NCBI GenBank assembly: GCA_036417435.1
Contig: CM070907.1
Coordinates: forward strand, 58,388,001 to 58,452,000
Origin: Inia geoffrensis
Lineage: Eukaryota > Chordata > Mammalia > Artiodactyla > Iniidae
Direction of reading: 5' to 3'
DNA: 64,000 nt
Shown here one piece after another: positions 34,196-46,029 of the stretch. The stretch's first letter is position 1. Each line of letters opens with the position of its first letter. The notes beneath the pieces were generated by a model. The model was not told the DNA's origin. It was given only the letters and a program-made list of their open reading frames with translations, and did no database searches. The position numbers and the translations under genes are program-made.

Positions 34196-35330
34196 GAAGG
34201 TGGCAGAAGAGTAAGACGCAGAGATCACCTTCCTCCCCACAGATACATCAGAAATAAATCTACATGTGGAACAACTCCTACGTAACACCTACTGAATGCC
34301 GGCAGAAGACCTCAGACCTCCCCAAAGGCAAGAAACTCCCCACGTACCTGGGTAGGGCAAAAAAAGAAAAAACAGAGACAAAGAATAGGGACGGGGCCCG
34401 CACCAATAGGAGGGAGTTGTGAAGGAGGAAAGGTTTACACACACTAGGAAGCCCCTTCACTGGCGGAGACTGCGGGTGGCGTAGGAGGGAAGCTTCAAAG
34501 CCGTGGAGGAGAGCACAGCCACAGGGGTGAGGAGGGCGAAGCAGGCAGATTCCAGCACAGAGGAGCGCTGCCGACCGGCACTCACCAGGCCGAGAGGCTT
34601 GTCTGCTCACCTGCCGGGGCGGGCGGAGCTGCCAGCTGAGGTTCGGGCTTCGGTTGGAGCACAGGGAGAGGACTGGCGGCGTGAACACAGCCTGAAGGGG
34701 CTAGTGCGCCATAGCTAGCCGGGAGGGAGTCCAGGAAAAGTCTGGAGCTGCCGAAGAGGCAAGAGACTTTTTCTTGCCTCTGTGTTTCCTGGTGCGCGAG
34801 GAGAGGGGGTTAACAGCGCTGCTTAAAGGAGCTCCAGAGAAGGGCATGAGCCGCGGCTATCAAAGCGGACCCCAGAGACAGGCATGAGACGCTAAGGCTG
34901 CTACTGCCGCCACCAAGAAGCCTGTGTGCGAGCAGAGGTCACTCTCCACACCTCCCCTCCCGGCAGCCTGTGCAGCCCTCCACTGCCAGGGTCCCGGGAT
35001 CCAGGAACAACGTCCCGGGGAGAACGCACGGCGCGCCTCACGCCGCTGCAACGTCACGCTGGCCTCTGCCGCCGCAGGCCCGCCCCGCACTACTTGCCCC
35101 TCCCTCCCCCCCGGCCTGAGCGAGCCGGGGCCCCCGAAGCAGCTGCTCCTTTAACCCCGTCCTGTCTGAGCGAAGAACAGACGCCCTCAGGTGACCTACA
35201 TGCAGAGGCAGGGCCAAATCCAAAGCTGAACCCCGGGAGCTGTGCGAACAAAGAAGAGAAAGGGAAATTTCTCCCAACAGCCTCAGGAGCAGAGGATTAA
35301 ATCTCCACAGTCAACTTGATACACCCTGCA
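34196..35330 (+). promoter_or_regulatory. L1-B 5'UTR, CpG-rich promoter region
   Basis: Starts 'aaggtggcagaagagtaag', where the YY1 core of L1-A (aagatggcgg) has two substitutions. Still CpG-rich at 34440-35190. Carries a GC-rich block (about 34770-35045, between 'gagactttttcttgcctctg' and 'acggcgcgcctcacg') that L1-A lacks. Confidence 0.75.
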
Positions 35331-35499
35331 TCTCTGGAATGACAAAGAATCATCCCAAATCGAGGAGGTGGACTTTGGGGGCAAGATGTATTATTTTTTC
35401 CCCTTTTCCTCTTTTTGTGAGTGTGTATGTGTATGCTTCTGTGTGGTATTTTGTCTGTATAGCAATGCTTTCATCATTTGTCCTACATTTCTGTCCGTC

Positions 35500-35598
35500 C
35501 GTTTTTTTTTGAAACTTTTTTCATAATAATTATTTTTTTTATTTTAATAACTTTATTATTTTATCTTACTTTATTTTATTTTATTTTATCCTCTTTCT

Positions 35599-35634
<36 letters not shown>

Positions 35635-35652
35635 TTCTTTCTTTCTTTCTAC
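35500..35652 (+). repeat. T-rich and (TTTC)n tract in the L1-B 5'UTR
   Basis: T-rich/TTTTA run followed by regular TTTC units at 35596-35650. Counterpart of the polypyrimidine tract in L1-A, but the ~280-bp upstream module is present only once. Confidence 0.9.
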
Positions 35653-36176
35653 TTTTTCTCCCTTTTATTCTGAGCCATGTGGATGACAGGCTCTTGATGC
35701 TCTAGCCGGGAGTCAGTGCTGTGCCTCTGAGGTGGGAGAGCCAACTTCAGGACACTGGTCCACAAGAGACCTCCCAGCTCCAGGTAATATCAGAGGCAAA
35801 AATCTCCCAGAGATCTCCATCTCAACACCAAGACCCAGCTTTCCTCAATGACCAGCAAGCTACTGTGCTGGACACCCTATGCCAAACGACTAGCAAGACA
35901 GGAACACAACCCCACCCATTAGTAGAGAGGCTGTGTAAAATCATAATAAGGCCACAGACAACCCAAAACACACCACCAGACGTGGACCTGCCCACCAGAA
36001 AAACAACATCCAGCCTCATCCACCAGAACACAGGCACTAGTCTCCACCAACAGGAAGCCTACACAACCCACTGAACCAACCTTAGCCACTGGGGACAGAC
36101 ACGAAAAACAACGGGAACTACGAACCTGCAAAAAGGAGCCTGCAAAAAGGAGACCCCAAACAGTAAGATAAGCAAA

Positions 36177-37061
36177 ATGAGAATACAGAAATACACAAAG
36201 CAGATGAAGGAGCAAGGTAAAAACCCATCAGACCTAACAAATGAAGAGGAAATAGGCAGTCTACCTGAAAAAGAATTCAGAATAATGATAATAAAGATGA
36301 TCCAAAATCTTGGAAATAGAATACAGAAAATGGAAGAAACATTTAACAAGGACCTAGAAGAACTAAGGAAGAAACAAGCAATGATGAACAACACAATAAG
36401 TGAAATTAAAAATACTCTAGAAGGGATCAATAGCAGAATAACTGAGGCAGAAAAACGAATAAGTGACCTGGAAGATAAAATAGTGGAAATAACTACTGAA
36501 GAGCAGAATAAAGAAAAAAGAATGAAAAGAACAGAGGACAGTCTCAGAGACCTCTGGGACAACATTAAACGCACCCACATTCCAATTATAGGGGTCCCAG
36601 AAGAAGAGAAAAAGAAAGGGACTGAGAAAATATTTGAAGAGATTATAGTTAAAAACTTCCCTAATATGGGAAAGGAAATAGTTAATCAAGTCCAGGAAGC
36701 ACATAGAGTCCCATACAGGATAAACTCAAGAAGCAACACGCCAAGACACATATTAATCAACTAACAAAAATTAAATACAAAGAAAACATACTAAAAGCAG
36801 CAAGGGAAAAACAACAAATAACACACAAGGGAATCCCCATATGGTTAACAGCTGATCTTTCAGCAGAAACTCTGCAAGCCAGAAGGGAGTGGCAGGACAT
36901 ATTTAAACTGATGAAGGAGAAATACCTACAACCAAGATTACCCAGCAAGGATCTCATTCAGATTTGATGGAGAAATTAAAATCTTTACAGACAAGCAAAA
37001 GCTGAGAGAGTTGAGCACCACCAAACCAGCTTTACAACAACTGCTAAAGGAGCTTCTCTAG
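36177..37061 (+). pseudogene. ORF1: L1-B ORF1 remnant
   Basis: ATG 36177 opens 195 codons: coiled coil, then the RRM-like start (DLWDNIKRTHIPIIGVPEEEKKKGTEKIFEEII). It is in the native frame past the point where L1-A is shifted. A deletion near 36760 ('atcaactaacaaaaat' against 'atcaaactctcaaaaat') ends the frame. A second small deletion near 36941 lies in the C-terminal part. The family stop TAG corresponds to 37059-37061. Inactive. Confidence 0.85.
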
Positions 37062-37222
37062 GCAAGAAAAACAGAGAAGGAAAAGACCTACAGTAACAAA
37101 CCCAAAACAATTAAGAAAATGGGAATAGGAACATACATATCGATAATTACCTTAAATGTAAATGGAATAATGCTCCCACCAAAAGACACAGACTGGCTGA
37201 ATGGATACAAAAACAAGACCCA

Positions 37223-37438
37223 GGGCTTCCCTGGTGGCGCAGTGGCTGAGAGTCCGCCTGCCAATGCAGGGGACATGGGTTCATGCCCCGGTCCGGGAAG
37301 ATCCCACATGCCACGGAGCGGCTGGGCCCGTAAGCCATGGCAGCTGAGTCTGCACGTCCGGAGCCTGTGCTCCACAATGGGAGAGGCCACAACAGTGAGA
37401 GGCCTGCGTACCGCAAAAAAAAAAAAAAAAAAAAAAAA
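37223..37438 (+). mobile_element. CHR-family SINE, short form, inside L1-B ORF2
   Basis: Body 'gggcttccctggtggcgc' to 'gcctgcgtaccgc', A-tail about 25 nt. The flanks 'aaaaacaagaccca' and 'aaaaacctgaccca' are similar and may be a target-site duplication altered on the right. A 22-bp palindrome follows immediately. Confidence 0.95.
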
Positions 37439-37460
37439 CCTGACCCATATATGGGTCAGG
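37439..37460. repeat. Perfect 22-bp palindrome
   Basis: Arms cctgacccata and its exact reverse complement meet with no spacer. The right half replaces about 33 bp of L1 sequence present in L1-A (14964 onward) between 'gacccatatat' and 'gacacatacag'. Confidence 0.9.
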
Positions 37461-38705
37461 GACACATACAGAAAAAGTAAGGGGATGGATAAAGATATTC
37501 CATGGAAATGGAAATCAAAAGAAAGCTGGAGTAGCAATTCTCATATCAGACAAAATAGACTTTAAAATAAAGACTATTACAAGAGACAAAGAAGGATACT
37601 ACATAATGATCAAGGGATCGATCCAAGAAGAAGATATAACAATTGTAAATATTTATGCACCTAACACAGAAGCACCTCAATACATAAGACAAATACTAAC
37701 AGCCATCAAAGGGGAAATCGACAGTAACACAATCATAGTAGGGGACTTTAACACCCCACTTTCACCAATGGACAGATCATCCAAAATGAAAATAAATATG
37801 GAAATACGATTTAAATGATACATTAAACAAGATCGACTTAATTGATATTTATAGGACATTCCATCCAAAAACAACAGAATACACATTTTTCTCAAGTGCT
37901 CAAGGAACATTATCCAGGATGGATCATATCTTGGGTCACAAATCAAGCCTTGGTAAATTTAAGAAAATTGAAATCGTATCAAGTAGCTTTTCTGACCACA
38001 ACACTATGAGACTAGATATCAATTACAGGAAAATATCTGTAATACAAACATGGAGGCTAAACAATACACTACTTAATAACGAAGTGATCACTGAAGATAT
38101 CAAAGAGGAAATCAAAAAATACCTAGAAAAAAATGACAATGGAGACACGATGACCCAAAACCTATGGGATGCAGCAAAAGCATTTCTAAGAGGGAAGTTT
38201 ATAGCAATAAAATCCTACCCTAAGAAACAGGAAACATATCAAATAAACAACCTAACCTTCCACCTAAAGCAATTAGAGAAAGAAGAACAAACAAACCCCA
38301 AAGTTAGCAGAAGGAAAGAAATCATAAAGATCAGATCAGAAATAAATGAAAGAGAAATGAAGGAAACGATAGCAGAGATCAATAAAACGAAAAGCTGGTT
38401 CTTTGAGAAGATAAACAAAATTGATAAACCATTAGCCAGACTCATCAAGAAAAAAAGGGAGAAGACTCAAATCAATAGAATTAGAAATGAAAAAGGACAA
38501 GTAACAACTGACACTGCAGAAATACAAAGGATCATGAGAGATTACTACAAGCAACTCTAGGCCAATAAAATGGACAATCTGGAAGAAATGGACAAATTCT
38601 TAGAAATGCACAACCTGCCAGGACTGAACCAGGAAGAAATAGAAAATATGAACAGATCAATCACAAGCACTGAAATTGAAACGGTGGTTAAAAATCTTCC
38701 AACAA

Positions 38706-38915
38706 GTGTTTCCCTGTTGGCGAGTGGTTGAGAGTCCGCCTGCCGATGCAAGGGACACGGGTTCGTGACGGGGTCTGAGAAGATCAAACATGCCACAAAG
38801 CGGCTGGGCCCCGTGAGCCATGGCTGCTGAACCTGCGTGTCCAGAGCCTGTGCTCCACAACGGGAGAGGCCACAACAGTGAGAGGCCCGCGTACCGCAAA
38901 AAAAAAAAAAAAAAT
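38706..38915 (+). mobile_element. CHR-family SINE, short form, inside L1-B ORF2
   Basis: Flanked by tcttccaacaa at 38695-38705 and 38916-38926. The head is mutated ('gtgtttccctgttggcga') and internal CpGs are partly lost, so it is older than the copies at 30558 and 44183. Confidence 0.95.
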
Positions 38916-40733
38916 TCTTCCAACAAACAAAAGCCCAGGCCCAGATGGCTTCACAGGCGAATTCTATCATACATTTAGAGAAGAGCTAACACCTATTCTT
39001 CTCAAACTCTTCCAAAATATAGCAGAGGGAGGAAAACTCCCAAACTCATTCTACGAGGCCATTCTACGAGCTAATCAATGAATTTGGTTAAGTAGCAGGA
39101 TACAAAATTAATGCACAGAAACCTCTGGCATTCCTATACACTAATGATGAAAAATATGAAAGTGAAATTAAGAAAACACTCCCATTTACCATTGCAAAAA
39201 AAAGAATAAAATATCTAGGAATAAACCTAAGGAGACAAAAGACCTATATGCAGAGAATTATAAGACACTGATGAAAGAAATTAAAGATGATACAGACAGA
39301 TGGAGAGATATACCATGTTCTTGGATTGGAAGAATCAACATTGTGAAAATGACTCTACTAGCCAAAGCAATCTACAGATTCAATGCAATCCCTATCAAAC
39401 TACCAATGGCATTTTTCACAGAACTAGAACAAAAACTTGCAAAATTTGTATGGAAACACAGAAGACCCTGAATAGCCAAAGCAATCTTGAGAACGAAAAA
39501 CAGAGGTAGAGGAATCAGGCTCCCTGACTTCAGACTATACTACAACGCTACAGTAATCAAGACAGTATGGTACTGGCACAGAAACAGAAATATAGATCAA
39601 TGGAACAGGATAGAAAGCCCAGAGATAAACCCACGCACATATGGTCACCTTATCTTTGATAAAGGAGGCTGTAAAGAATATACAGTGGAGAAAAGACAGC
39701 CTCTTCAATAAGTGGTGCTGGGAAAACTGGACAGCTACATGTAAAAATATGAGATTAGAACACTCCCTAACACCATACACAAAAATAAGCTCAAAATGGA
39801 TTAAAGACGTAAATGTAAAGCCAGAAACCATCAAACTCTTAGAGGAAAACATAGGCAGAACACTCTATGGCATAAATCACAGCAAGATCCTTTTTGACCC
39901 ACCTCCTAGAGAAATGGAAATAAAAACAAAAGTAAACAAATGGGACCTAATGAAACTTTATTAAAAGCTTTTGCACAGCAAAGGAAACCATAAACAAGAC
40001 CAAAAGACAACCCTCAGAATGGGAGAAAATATTTGCAAATGAAGCAACTGACAAAGGATTAATCTCCAAAATTTACAAGCAGCTCATGCAGCTCAATAAC
40101 AAAAAAACAAACAACCCAATCCAAAAATGGGCAGAAGACCTAAATAGACACTTCTCCAAAGAAGATATACAGATTACCAAGAAACACATGAAAGAATGCT
40201 CAACATCATTAATCATTAGAGAAATGCAAATCAAAACTACAGAGATATCATCTCACACCGCTCAGAATGGCCCTCATCAAAAAATCTAGAAACAATAAAT
40301 GCTGGAGAAGGTGTGGAGAAAAGGGAACACTCTTGCACTGTTGGTGGGAACATAAATTGATACAGCCACTATGGAGAACAGTATGGAGTTTCCTTAAAAA
40401 ACTAAAAACAGAACTACCATATGACATAGCAATCCCACTACTGGGCATATACCCTGAGAAAACCATAAGTCAAAAAGAGTCATGTACCAATATGTTCATT
40501 GCACTCTATTTACAATAGCCAGGACATGGAAGCAACCTATGTGTCCATCAACAGATGAATGGATAAAGAAGATGTGGCACATATATACAATGGAATATTA
40601 GCCAGCCATTAAAAGAAACGAAATTGAGTTATTTGTAGTGAGGTGCATGGACCTAGAGTCTGTCATACAGAGTGAACTAAGTCAGAAAGAGAAAAACAAA
40701 TACTGTATGCTAACACATATATATGGAATCTAA

Positions 40734-41109
40734 GAAAAAAAAAAAAGTCATGAAGAACCTAGGGGTAAGACTGGAATAAAGACATAGACCTACTAGAGAA
40801 TGGACTTGAGGATATGGGGAGGGGGAAGGGTAAGCTGTGACAAAGTGAGAGAGTGGCATGGACATATATACATTACCAAACCTAAAATAGATAGCTAGTG
40901 GGAAGCAGCTGCATAGCTCAGGGAGATCAGCTCGGTGGTCTGTGACCATCTAGAGGGGTGGGATAGGGAGGGTGCGAGGGAGGGAGACGCAGAAGGGAGG
41001 AGATATGGGAATGTGTGTGTGTATAGCTGATTCACTTTGTTATAAAGCAGAAACTGACACACCATTGTAAAGCAATTATACTCCAATAAAGATGTTGAAA
41101 AAAAAAAAG
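40734..41109 (+). other. L1-B 3'UTR and poly(A)
   Basis: G-rich tract weakened ('ggggagggggaagggtaag' near 40815), 'gattcactttgttataaagc', AATAAA near 41087-41092 and a short A-tail. Confidence 0.85.
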
Positions 41110-41334
41110 AATCATGTCTGAGGACAAATGTAATGAAATGCTGAAAACCGACCGTTCCTTATCTGGTCCAGAACCTAGCCAGTCCTTTCCTTTTTGCAAA
41201 AATAAAAATTACTAAGGAGAAAAAATATATATTCTCAGACTTCATACCAGGATATCATGTAGTAAGAGGGATGAAGAAGAAAATATTCTCAGAGAATTTA
41301 AAGAGTGAGACAATGACGACTTGAGGAAACAACA

Positions 41335-41830
41335 CTCTATATGAATGTTAGAGACGGCATCATGGAGCAGGTCCTATTTAAGACGGGTTTTGAAGGATAA
41401 GTAGGTATTTTTCCAGTTGGAGGGGGAAAGAGACATTCTAGGCTGAGTGAACCTCATAAATAAAGAGAGCTGGGTGTTTTGAGTAAGGGGCCCTCTATGT
41501 TTGGAATGTAGAGCATGCATGGTAGGAAGTAGCATATGTGACAGCAGAGGAAGACAGCAGGATTGAGAATGTCCTAAGCGTTATGTTAGGTGGGTTTTAA
41601 CCAAAATATTGCTATGATCAGACCTGTATTTGGGTGAATGGGTTGGAAGAGAGGTCAGAGGCCAGTTAGGAATCTAATTAAAAGGAACAATAACGAGCGC
41701 TGTGAGTCCAAGAAAACACAGAGGAAAAAAGAGAAAGATGATTATTTCATTCAGACAGGTCAGCCAGGATCCTGTTGCTGAGCAGCTTACAGTCTAATTG
41801 GGAGGTAAGACATTATTATAGGAATGACTT
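41335..41830 (-). repeat. L2 LINE, reversed, fragmentary
   Basis: 'gacgggttttgaaggataag', 'gggaaagagacattctaggc', then 'gagcagcttacagtctaatt' match the reversed L2 interior and 3' parts in order. Confidence 0.5.
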
Positions 41831-42225
41831 TACTGCTATGTAGCATCTGATTCTTTCCTTCCTGGTATTACAGAAGTTGAGCAGAGGGAGATTACTTCAA
41901 AGAACATTCAGAAAGACACGATGAAGGCTTCATTTCTCTTCTAGCCCAGTGGATCAGTATTAGTAATGGGATGTACTGGGTGACCGGCTCCCAGGGGAAC
42001 AGAATCATGTGAAGGACCTTCACAAAGGATAGCTGTACTTCCTCTCTCTCTCTCTGCACATACACAGACACACACACACACATACAGACACACACATAGA
42101 CATTCACTCTACGTTGCATCTATAACTGTCTTAGCAAAGTCTGAAAAGAACTTGTGATCTGTATCTTGATTCTACATTTACAAACTTTATAAACTTAAAA
42201 TACCAACAGCAAGTTAACCCCATCT
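41831..42225. other. Unique sequence with short (CA)n
   Basis: CA/GA-rich patch at about 42037-42090 ('ctctctctctctgcac', 'gacacacacacacacata'). Confidence 0.5.
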
Positions 42226-42227
42226 TT

Positions 42228-42362
42228 TGAGCCCTTATTTTTTCTCACTTATAAAAGTGGGTGATAGTACCTTTCTATCAAGGTTGCTGTGAGGATTTTT
42301 AAAAACTATTTATTTGATAACCCCCGGCGCAATCTAACAGACAGTAGGTACTCAGTATGTTT
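42228..42362 (+). repeat. MIR SINE, 3' half
   Basis: 'gtgggtgatagtacctttct', 'gttgctgtgaggatttttaa' and 'agacagtaggtactcagtat' are the MIR 3' half. Confidence 0.55.
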
Positions 42363-42489
42363 CTGTTTCTGTTTTCTTTCTCCTTCCTGGGGGAAATCTT
42401 ACAGATTTTTGGTCACCAATTCCAAGGAAATATTTTTTTCCTACCTATGACAGGAAGGGGTAGAAATACAATTGTTGGGTACAGTATTC

Positions 42490-42650
42490 TTGGATTTCAT
42501 AGTTAGGGCTAATGCTTTAGTGAGTCCTTCCTAGGTGCAAGGCACTGTGGTTAACCTCAGAGACAAAGGAACAGCTGAAAAAAGTGCCCCATCCTCAGAC
42601 AACGCACAACCAACTAAAAGGAAATAAATAATCACAGAGCATTAGGTACC
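42490..42650 (-). repeat. L2 3' end, reversed
   Basis: 'ctaggtgcaaggcactgtgg', 'ctcagagacaaaggaacagc', 'ggaaataaataatcacagag' fit reversed L2. Confidence 0.45.
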
Positions 42651-42654
42651 AAAA

Positions 42655-44160
42655 TAGAATAAAAATTCAGAATAAGAGTTTCTTACAAAATCTCCACTGG
42701 GTGTACAACCTCCATTAATGCATCCAGGAAAACTGTTGCTAGAGGATACTTAATAGTGGATGAATTCAGACTAAATATTGGATGCAGTGCAGCACCACCG
42801 AGAAATTCAGCCTGTGTGGAAGAAGTATTTTCAGACCAGAGAGCATGAATAAATTCCATTAACACCAAGTAAAAGCTGCATTTGAAAAACATGAAAGTAC
42901 TGTGATCTGACAGTTACTATTTTTTCAAACTTAATTTTTTCTTATTTTGTCTGTCTTTTCCCAGGATTAAGACTGACTTCTTTTTTTTAATCCCCACTTA
43001 GCTTTGATGGGGGGAGCTGCAGATTTTATAAAAAATATTATTTTCAATAATATATGCTCTCTTATATAGACAGAACTCTCAGTAAAATATATATGAGAAC
43101 ATTCCTTCCAGCCACTAGCTATGATTCATTTATTACCTAGTTGGTCAGGGTTCTTGGAAAAGAGAATGGTCATTTCTCTCAATACCCACTCCCACAGTTC
43201 CCCAACTTTTACCTGTTTTGCTGGTTATAATGCCAATCAGAACTTATAAGAACTTATTTCATCTTTCTACTCTCTCTCCTCCTTCTCTCCAGTGATTTTA
43301 TTCCTCCTCTGTCTACTATCCTGACTCAGTAGTTATGTTCTGGTATTAAAAGCAGAACAAATTTTGCTTGGAAATTTTGAGGTAAAATTCTTAGAAGGGA
43401 ATTGAATGTTGTGCTTATTTATAGCTACTATCAAGTCTTCTCAAGTAATTCTCTTTGATGTGACAGATATAATTCCAAAGGATTTTAAGAACATTCAAAT
43501 TTTCAACTGCCCTTACATATTGATACAATACTATCAAGAATCTCACTGTGAACCTTCTATTCTGCCATAAATAATAAGCATGCACTAAAGAGAGGAGAGA
43601 AAAGAAGGAAAGAAAATCTTGGAGGGGGTCTATAGTACTTTCTAAGGCCACAGTGTGATTTCTGATGCTATCAAAAGCTAAACCAAGGCAATTTTAAGAT
43701 AAGAATTAGGAATCTGACAGTAAGATTTAAGAATTGACAGTAAGTCAGTTTGTTTTAACTTAACTAGAATTAGAATTAATGACAGAGGAAGAAAATATAA
43801 GTAGGGGTTTGGGAATAAAGATCTCTGTACTCTGGCTTTAGAAAGATACCATTCAATAATTATTATCAGGAATACGCTAATTGACATTTGAGGATAAATA
43901 CAAATGGGATGAATATTTTGAATGTCACTACCACTTTGGATTAATAGTATAACTATTATGAAAAAATATGCAATCTATAGTTTCAAGTAGGGAAAAGCTC
44001 TGTGTTTTGATTGAAAAATGTTAGAAATTAGGAAGGTTTTTTTTTTTTTTTCTCCTTATTGTTAAGTGTGTTCTTTTTTATCAGATTCTTTTCTAAACCA
44101 ACTTTCTGAGATATTTGTGTAAGCCTCAAGTAAAATATGATAAATTAAAATTATATAGCA
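42655..44160. other. Unique AT-rich non-coding sequence
   Basis: No repeat I can name and no exon-like frame on either strand. Confidence 0.5.
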
Positions 44161-44182
44161 TAAACCTGAAAGGAGATTTTTT

Positions 44183-44380
44183 TTTTTTTTTTGTTACGCG
44201 GGCCTCTCACTGCTGTGGCCTCTCCCGTTGCGGAGCACAGGCTCCGGACGCGCAGGCTCAGCGGCCATCGCTCATGGGCGCAGCCGCTCCGCGGCATGTG
44301 GGATCCTCCCATACCGGGGCACGAACCCGTGTCCCCTGCATCGGCAGGCGGACTCTCAACCACTGCGCCACCAGGGAAGC
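44183..44380 (-). mobile_element. CHR-family SINE, short form
   Basis: Perfect 18-bp duplication cctgaaaggagatttttt (44165-44182 and 44381-44398). The CpGs of the body are well kept ('acgcgggcctctcactgctg', 'cggacgcgcaggctcagcgg'), so this is a young copy. Confidence 0.97.
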
Positions 44381-44398
44381 CCTGAAAGGAGATTTTTT

Positions 44399-44480
44399 AA
44401 TTTTACAGATAAGGGGAGTGAGATTTAGAGAAATGAGGTAACATTACTAAGGTCATGGAGACAGTTGGTGGCAAAACCAG
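44399..44480 (-). repeat. MIR fragment, reversed
   Basis: 'ttttacagataaggggagtg', 'gagaaatgaggtaacattac' and 'ggcaaaaccagaagagaaat' fit the reversed MIR core; its left part was displaced by the SINE at 44183. Confidence 0.6.
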
Positions 44481-44484
44481 AAGA

Positions 44485-45855
44485 GAAATGGAACTAATTT
44501 CATTACCGCAAAAAGACATTAAAGGCTTGGAATGCTTTTTTGTCTACTCATCCAGCCTGCTCCTGTGATATATACCCCATCCTCCTCCTTCCTCCATCAC
44601 CACAGTAAATTGCAGTAGGATGTATTCACTGAAAAATAAGAGTAAGGAAGCTAAATTAAAAGTCAAATATTCCTGTTACTTTTTGATGCCCAGTTTTACT
44701 TAACTCATTCCACAAGTGAAAGATTAAGGAAAAAAAATATCTTTATAGTTAACATAGAACAGTTTTTTGAAATCTGAATACACAGCAAAATATGACGTTT
44801 ACAAAACAGGTTTTATATGTCAATGAAAAAATAAGCCTCTAAGGAGCCTTGGCCAATAGACATATTTTTCTTATTTTTGTTTCTTTCCTAAACTTTATAG
44901 ATTGCATAAATTATTTCTAAGATGGTCTCATAAGAAACATTTTAGTTGAATCTGAACCCTTAGGCATGAAATGTTTTAAACCTCATAAAAGGATTTTTCC
45001 ATTGAAGTTTTTCTCTTTTTTCTTTTTTGAGTGAGGAGTTAGGTGATGTAGTAACTCTCTCTCCTTTTGAGTCTTTGGAAGGAGAGGCAGGTGAGTTTGA
45101 TAAAGTGCATGTACCAAGGACCAGCTGGAGACACTATGTATGTCCTGAATGCCCAACACGTAACAAGGTAGACCCTTAATCAGAACCCACTTTTTGCAAA
45201 ATCATAAAGTAGCTTGGTTTCTTGCCTTTATAGCTCTGGAAAGTATCATCTATTGCCATATTTTTCACTTGGAAGAGTCCATAGGCATAGTGACAGGATA
45301 ACCTACTACACATTCATACCCAAGGCTCCTCAAATCCAATGTGTCCAAATGCACACATTCCCCCATCTCCAATTTTCCATCTGGTCCTTCTGTAGTTTTT
45401 AATATATAGTCTAACCCTACCAGACATTCTAGAAATCAACAGCCTCTTTAGGTATTATCCTTTCTTCCAACCACCACTACTTTAGTGCAGGACTTCCTTG
45501 AACTTTATCTGGGCTAATATATAGATTTTTACTTCTCTCCAACCCACACATTTTTTTTCATACAATTATTCTGCGACTGATGTAAACTATTTTTAAGTTA
45601 AATCTGTTCACAAACCACCCCAGTTTATAATCCTTAAACAACTTTCCATCAGCTGAAGTTTAATTTCCAAAGCATGCCCCATGAAATATCAGTCACTGCT
45701 CTACAACAAAAAAAGTAAACTCAAAACAAAGCAGGTTTCCATTGTCCAATAAATTTGGAAATGCTGTAGATTTATCTCTTTTAAAAATTGGTATGTCAAA
45801 AGCATTGAAAAACTGAGTCATACAGAAACCTATTTAATTCTGTTTGGTATAAGTT
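44485..45855. other. Unique non-coding sequence
   Basis: Nothing recognisable. The 62-codon frame at 45214-45402 has no family. Confidence 0.5.
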
Positions 45856-45859
45856 TCTT

Positions 45860-46026
45860 ATGACCAGGTCTACATACACATGTTTAGCTTCTTTTTGTGT
45901 TGCCTCACCATTGTGTTTTTGACTATACTTTCTGTATCTCTCTATCCCCATAACCTATAATGCCTGGTATACACTATTTCCAATAAATGTGTGGTGACAG
46001 AATGGGTGAATGGATTAATGAATGAT
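45860..46026 (+). repeat. L2 LINE 3' end
   Basis: 'tctctctatccccataacct', 'ataatgcctggtatacacta', 'ccaataaatgtgtggtgaca' and 'gaatggattaatgaatg' fit the L2 terminus. Confidence 0.65.
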
Positions 46027-46029
46027 ACA

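Larger units (their letters stand above)
37119..40733 (+). pseudogene. ORF2: L1-B ORF2 remnant, interrupted by two SINEs and a deletion
   Basis: ATG 37119 matches the L1-A start. The endonuclease region is split by a SINE at 37223. A frameshift follows near 37805, a stop at 38558-38560 (TAG where L1-A has TATG), a second SINE at 38706 and a deletion at about 39060 that removes the equivalent of L1-A 16387-17010. That segment includes the SxGxxQG-type and FADD reverse-transcriptase motifs. TGA 39469-39471 replaces CGA. The C-terminal Cys motif and IYPEKT segment survive at 40267-40518. The family stop TAA is at 40731-40733. No enzymatic capacity. Confidence 0.9.
34196..41109 (+). mobile_element. 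L1: L1-B: full-length but decayed LINE-1 with two nested SINEs
   Basis: Same family and orientation as L1-A: 5'UTR (34196-36176), ORF1 remnant (36177-37061), ORF2 remnant (37119-40733), 3'UTR and poly(A). Flanking repeat aatcatg(gga)tctgagg at about 34180-34195 and aatcatgtctgagg at 41110-41123 looks like a target-site duplication with a 3-bp difference. SINEs at 37223 and 38706 and a ~0.6-kb ORF2 deletion show it is older than L1-A. Confidence 0.95.
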
